Positions 12,921 through 13,893 of a DNA stretch of 13,893 nucleotides are shown here, in pieces (position 1 is the stretch's first letter; each line of letters begins with the position of its first letter). The stretch comes from CAYNMC01 sp964398365. GTDB lineage: Bacteria > Patescibacteriota > Microgenomatia > UBA1400 > CAYNMC01. Location of the stretch: contig CAYNMC010000025.1 in assembly GCA_964398365.1 (NCBI GenBank), positions 1 through 13,893 of the forward strand. The letters run 5' to 3'. The position numbers and the translations under genes were made by a program. The notes below the pieces were generated by a model. That model was not told where the DNA came from. It searched no databases and worked only from the letters and a program-made list of their open reading frames with translations.

Positions 12921-13178
12921 ATGATATCAAAGACAGGCTCCAAATACAAGGTCAAAAATTGTGGAAAACCGGCTTTTCGGTATCTTATGAATGTAAAGGC
13001 GTCGCCTATCGAATATGGGATTGTTGAAATTGAAGTAGAAGCAGAGCCCTTACCGTCTACCCCAGAGTGCATAAAAACTGACCCTGAGAAAGAATTATTG
13101 GAAGCCCTATCGGCAGTCATTCGCGATGATTTCAAACACTGTAGCGTAGAGGTAACCGGAATAGAGAAAATAGATTAA
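12921..13178 (+). CDS. Hypothetical protein (85 residues)
   Basis: No family is recognised. The N-terminus is basic (MISKTGSKYKVKNCGKPAFRY), and the middle is acidic and Glu/Pro-rich (IVEIEVEAEPLPS). There are three Cys residues, no membrane segment, and it looks like a small soluble beta/alpha protein. The start is only six bases from the divergent small gene, leaving no room for separate promoters, so either one of the two is wrong or the true start is the ATG at 12987 (63 residues). It lies next to an insertion sequence and may belong to accessory DNA. Confidence 0.45.
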   Translation: MISKTGSKYKVKNCGKPAFRYLMNVKASPIEYGIVEIEVEAEPLPSTPECIKTDPEKELLEALSAVIRDDFKHCSVEVTGIEKID

Positions 13179-13276
13179 AAGAGATACCTATACTCTTGTC
13201 CTTCAAAACACCGATATGCCGCCGTTGGAGTATGAACCCTGTCTATCAAAATACTGTTAAAGTTTCAGCAATTTAG

Positions 13277-13306
13277 TTGACATGTAGGGTTTTGTTTGGG
13301 TAGTAG
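13277..13306 (+). promoter_or_regulatory. Possible transposase promoter
   Basis: A perfect TTGACA (13277-13282) is followed after 18 bases by a weak TAGTAG (13301-13306). The -35 may be at or near the IS end, an arrangement common in insertion sequences. The -10 is poor. Confidence 0.35.
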
Positions 13307-13314
13307 AAAAACGA

Positions 13315-13374
13315 TAGCCTCCAAGGCTAAACTAGTAAGTGTTAATCACTAATTAGTGCCAGTAAAGGAGGCTA
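13315..13374 (+). promoter_or_regulatory. Leader hairpin that can hide the transposase SD
   Basis: TAGCCTCC (13315-13322) is the exact complement of GGAGGCTA (13367-13374), which contains the SD core GGAGG. The same upstream bases can pair instead with AGGCTA (13324-13329) in a tight TAGCCT-CCA-AGGCTA hairpin that would free the SD. Between them, AGTG/CACT and the palindrome ACTAATTAGT add further structure. Two mutually exclusive folds are therefore possible. Confidence 0.5.
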
Positions 13375-13376
13375 CC

Positions 13377-13511
13377 ATGACCAAGTATAGCAAAGTTGCC
13401 CTTTTAAAAACAAAAAAGGAAATTATTCAGGCTGTTGAAGCAGGTAAACTGGGAGTTAAAACCGCTTCTTACTTGCTGCAGATAACCAGGCAAGGATTAT
13501 GGAGAAGCTAA
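13377..13511 (+). CDS. Transposase N-terminal frame (HTH part)
   Basis: A 44-residue frame with a strong SD (AAAGGAGG, 13364-13371) five bases before the ATG. It contains KKEIIQAVEAGKLGVKTASYLLQITRQGL, the usual helix-turn-helix that starts IS481/IS3-like transposases, and then stops at TAA 13509-13511. The protein normally continues into an Arg-rich linker and the catalytic core, which here are in another frame. The next frame starts in the overlap, so the product is made either by a -1 shift, by reinitiation, or not at all if this is a mutated copy. Confidence 0.65.
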   Translation: MTKYSKVALLKTKKEIIQAVEAGKLGVKTASYLLQITRQGLWRS

Positions 13512-13893
13512 GGAGGAACTTTAAAACTTTTGGTTATCAAGCGCTAATCGGCAGAAAAAGAGGCCCTAAATTCTGGTTCAGGGTACACAACAGAAAACCG
13601 GAATGGGTGGAAGAAAAAGTTTCCGAAGTATTCCTTAAACATGGAGGCGGTCCGGATACTCTTTTATGGATAATTGAAGATTACTACCATGACCAGTTTG
13701 CCCGGGTGAGATTATCCCGTTCTACAGTCTACAGAATACTGATAAGAAGAAGATTATTGTTTAAGAAAAAGGCAGAAAAAATTAACCCTCACCCTGGGAA
13801 ATACACTAAAGGTTATCCCGGAGAAGAAATTCAGGTAGATACCACCGAACCATTTGGTAAAAACAAAGGCATACTAATTAACTTTATTGATGA
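13499..13893 (+). CDS. Transposase catalytic frame (DDE integrase core, incomplete at the edge)
   Basis: Open from the ATG at 13499 to the window edge, 131 codons. It begins with KLRRNFKTFGYQALIGRKRGPKFW, the usual second part of the DNA-binding region, then has a further helix-turn-helix-like stretch LSRSTVYRILIRRRLL (72-87), and enters the rve core with GEEIQVDTTEPFG, in which Asp114 is the likely first catalytic Asp; FIDD comes near the edge. The remaining acidic residues are outside. The frame overlaps the HTH frame by 13 bases and is -1 relative to it. Confidence 0.7.
   Translation, partial: MEKLRRNFKTFGYQALIGRKRGPKFWFRVHNRKPEWVEEKVSEVFLKHGGGPDTLLWIIEDYYHDQFARVRLSRSTVYRILIRRRLLFKKKAEKINPHPGKYTKGYPGEEIQVDTTEPFGKNKGILINFID

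Larger units (their letters stand above)
13277..13893 (+). mobile_element. Left part of a DDE-transposase insertion sequence (IS481/IS3-like), cut by the window edge
   Basis: Two overlapping transposase frames follow a structured leader and a strong SD. The left end cannot be fixed without the right end; a terminal repeat probably starts near the TTGACATGTAGGG stretch (13277-13289). The strong SD and the slightly richer sequence contrast with the resident genes, consistent with acquisition from outside. Confidence 0.7.

Overview
The window looks like a chromosomal segment of a low-GC, small-genome bacterium, most plausibly a Candidate Phyla Radiation (Patescibacteria, Microgenomates-like) member. 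That placement is an inference from several features: a fibre-like surface protein with a cytoplasmic recombinase-type domain, a ComEC split into two genes, a sortase with its own substrate, PaaX-like and retropepsin-like membrane proteins, short or overlapping gene junctions, and genes that mostly lack a Shine-Dalgarno (SD) sequence and often appear to be leaderless. UGA is read as an ordinary stop codon.

Layout. 1-2088 (minus strand): a translationally coupled pair, a catalysis-free tyrosine-recombinase core-binding protein followed by a large membrane-anchored surface fibre that runs off the left edge. 2089-2480: an AT-rich divergent promoter region with a long operator-like dyad. 2481-3281: a PaaX-like regulator. 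3583-4958: a coupled pair of single-pass membrane proteins, one with a retropepsin-type aspartyl protease domain and one with an IPT/TIG domain. 4957-5704: a REP-associated tyrosine transposase (RAYT) bounded by copies of its presumed repeat. 5758-8361: leuS. 8390-9467 (minus strand): a proline-rich cell-wall or surface protein with a sorting signal, overlapping the gene for its presumed sortase. 9653-12417: the DNA-uptake operon comEA, comEC (membrane part) and a separate ComEC-type metallo-beta-lactamase gene. 12426-13178: small hypothetical genes. 13277 to the right edge: the left part of a DDE-transposase insertion sequence.

The most notable signal is a family of short palindromes with the 11-base core GGTTGATCCTT. 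The core occurs six times at five loci. Copies flank the RAYT gene, one lies inside its coding sequence, and one fills the spacer between the -35 and -10 boxes of its promoter, which suggests autoregulation. Four other genes (IPT protein, leuS, sortase, comEC-MBL) take their stop codon from a copy. This looks like a REP/RAYT system whose elements sit exactly at gene 3' ends.

A second theme is leaderless transcription. leuS, the RAYT gene and comEA each have a good -10 box only 6-7 bases before the start codon, whereas the insertion sequence uses a strong SD that can be hidden in a hairpin. A third theme is the reuse of recombinase DNA-binding domains next to a surface fibre. The competence genes, the surface fibre and the sortase module together suggest a cell that invests much of its small genome in its surface and in DNA acquisition.
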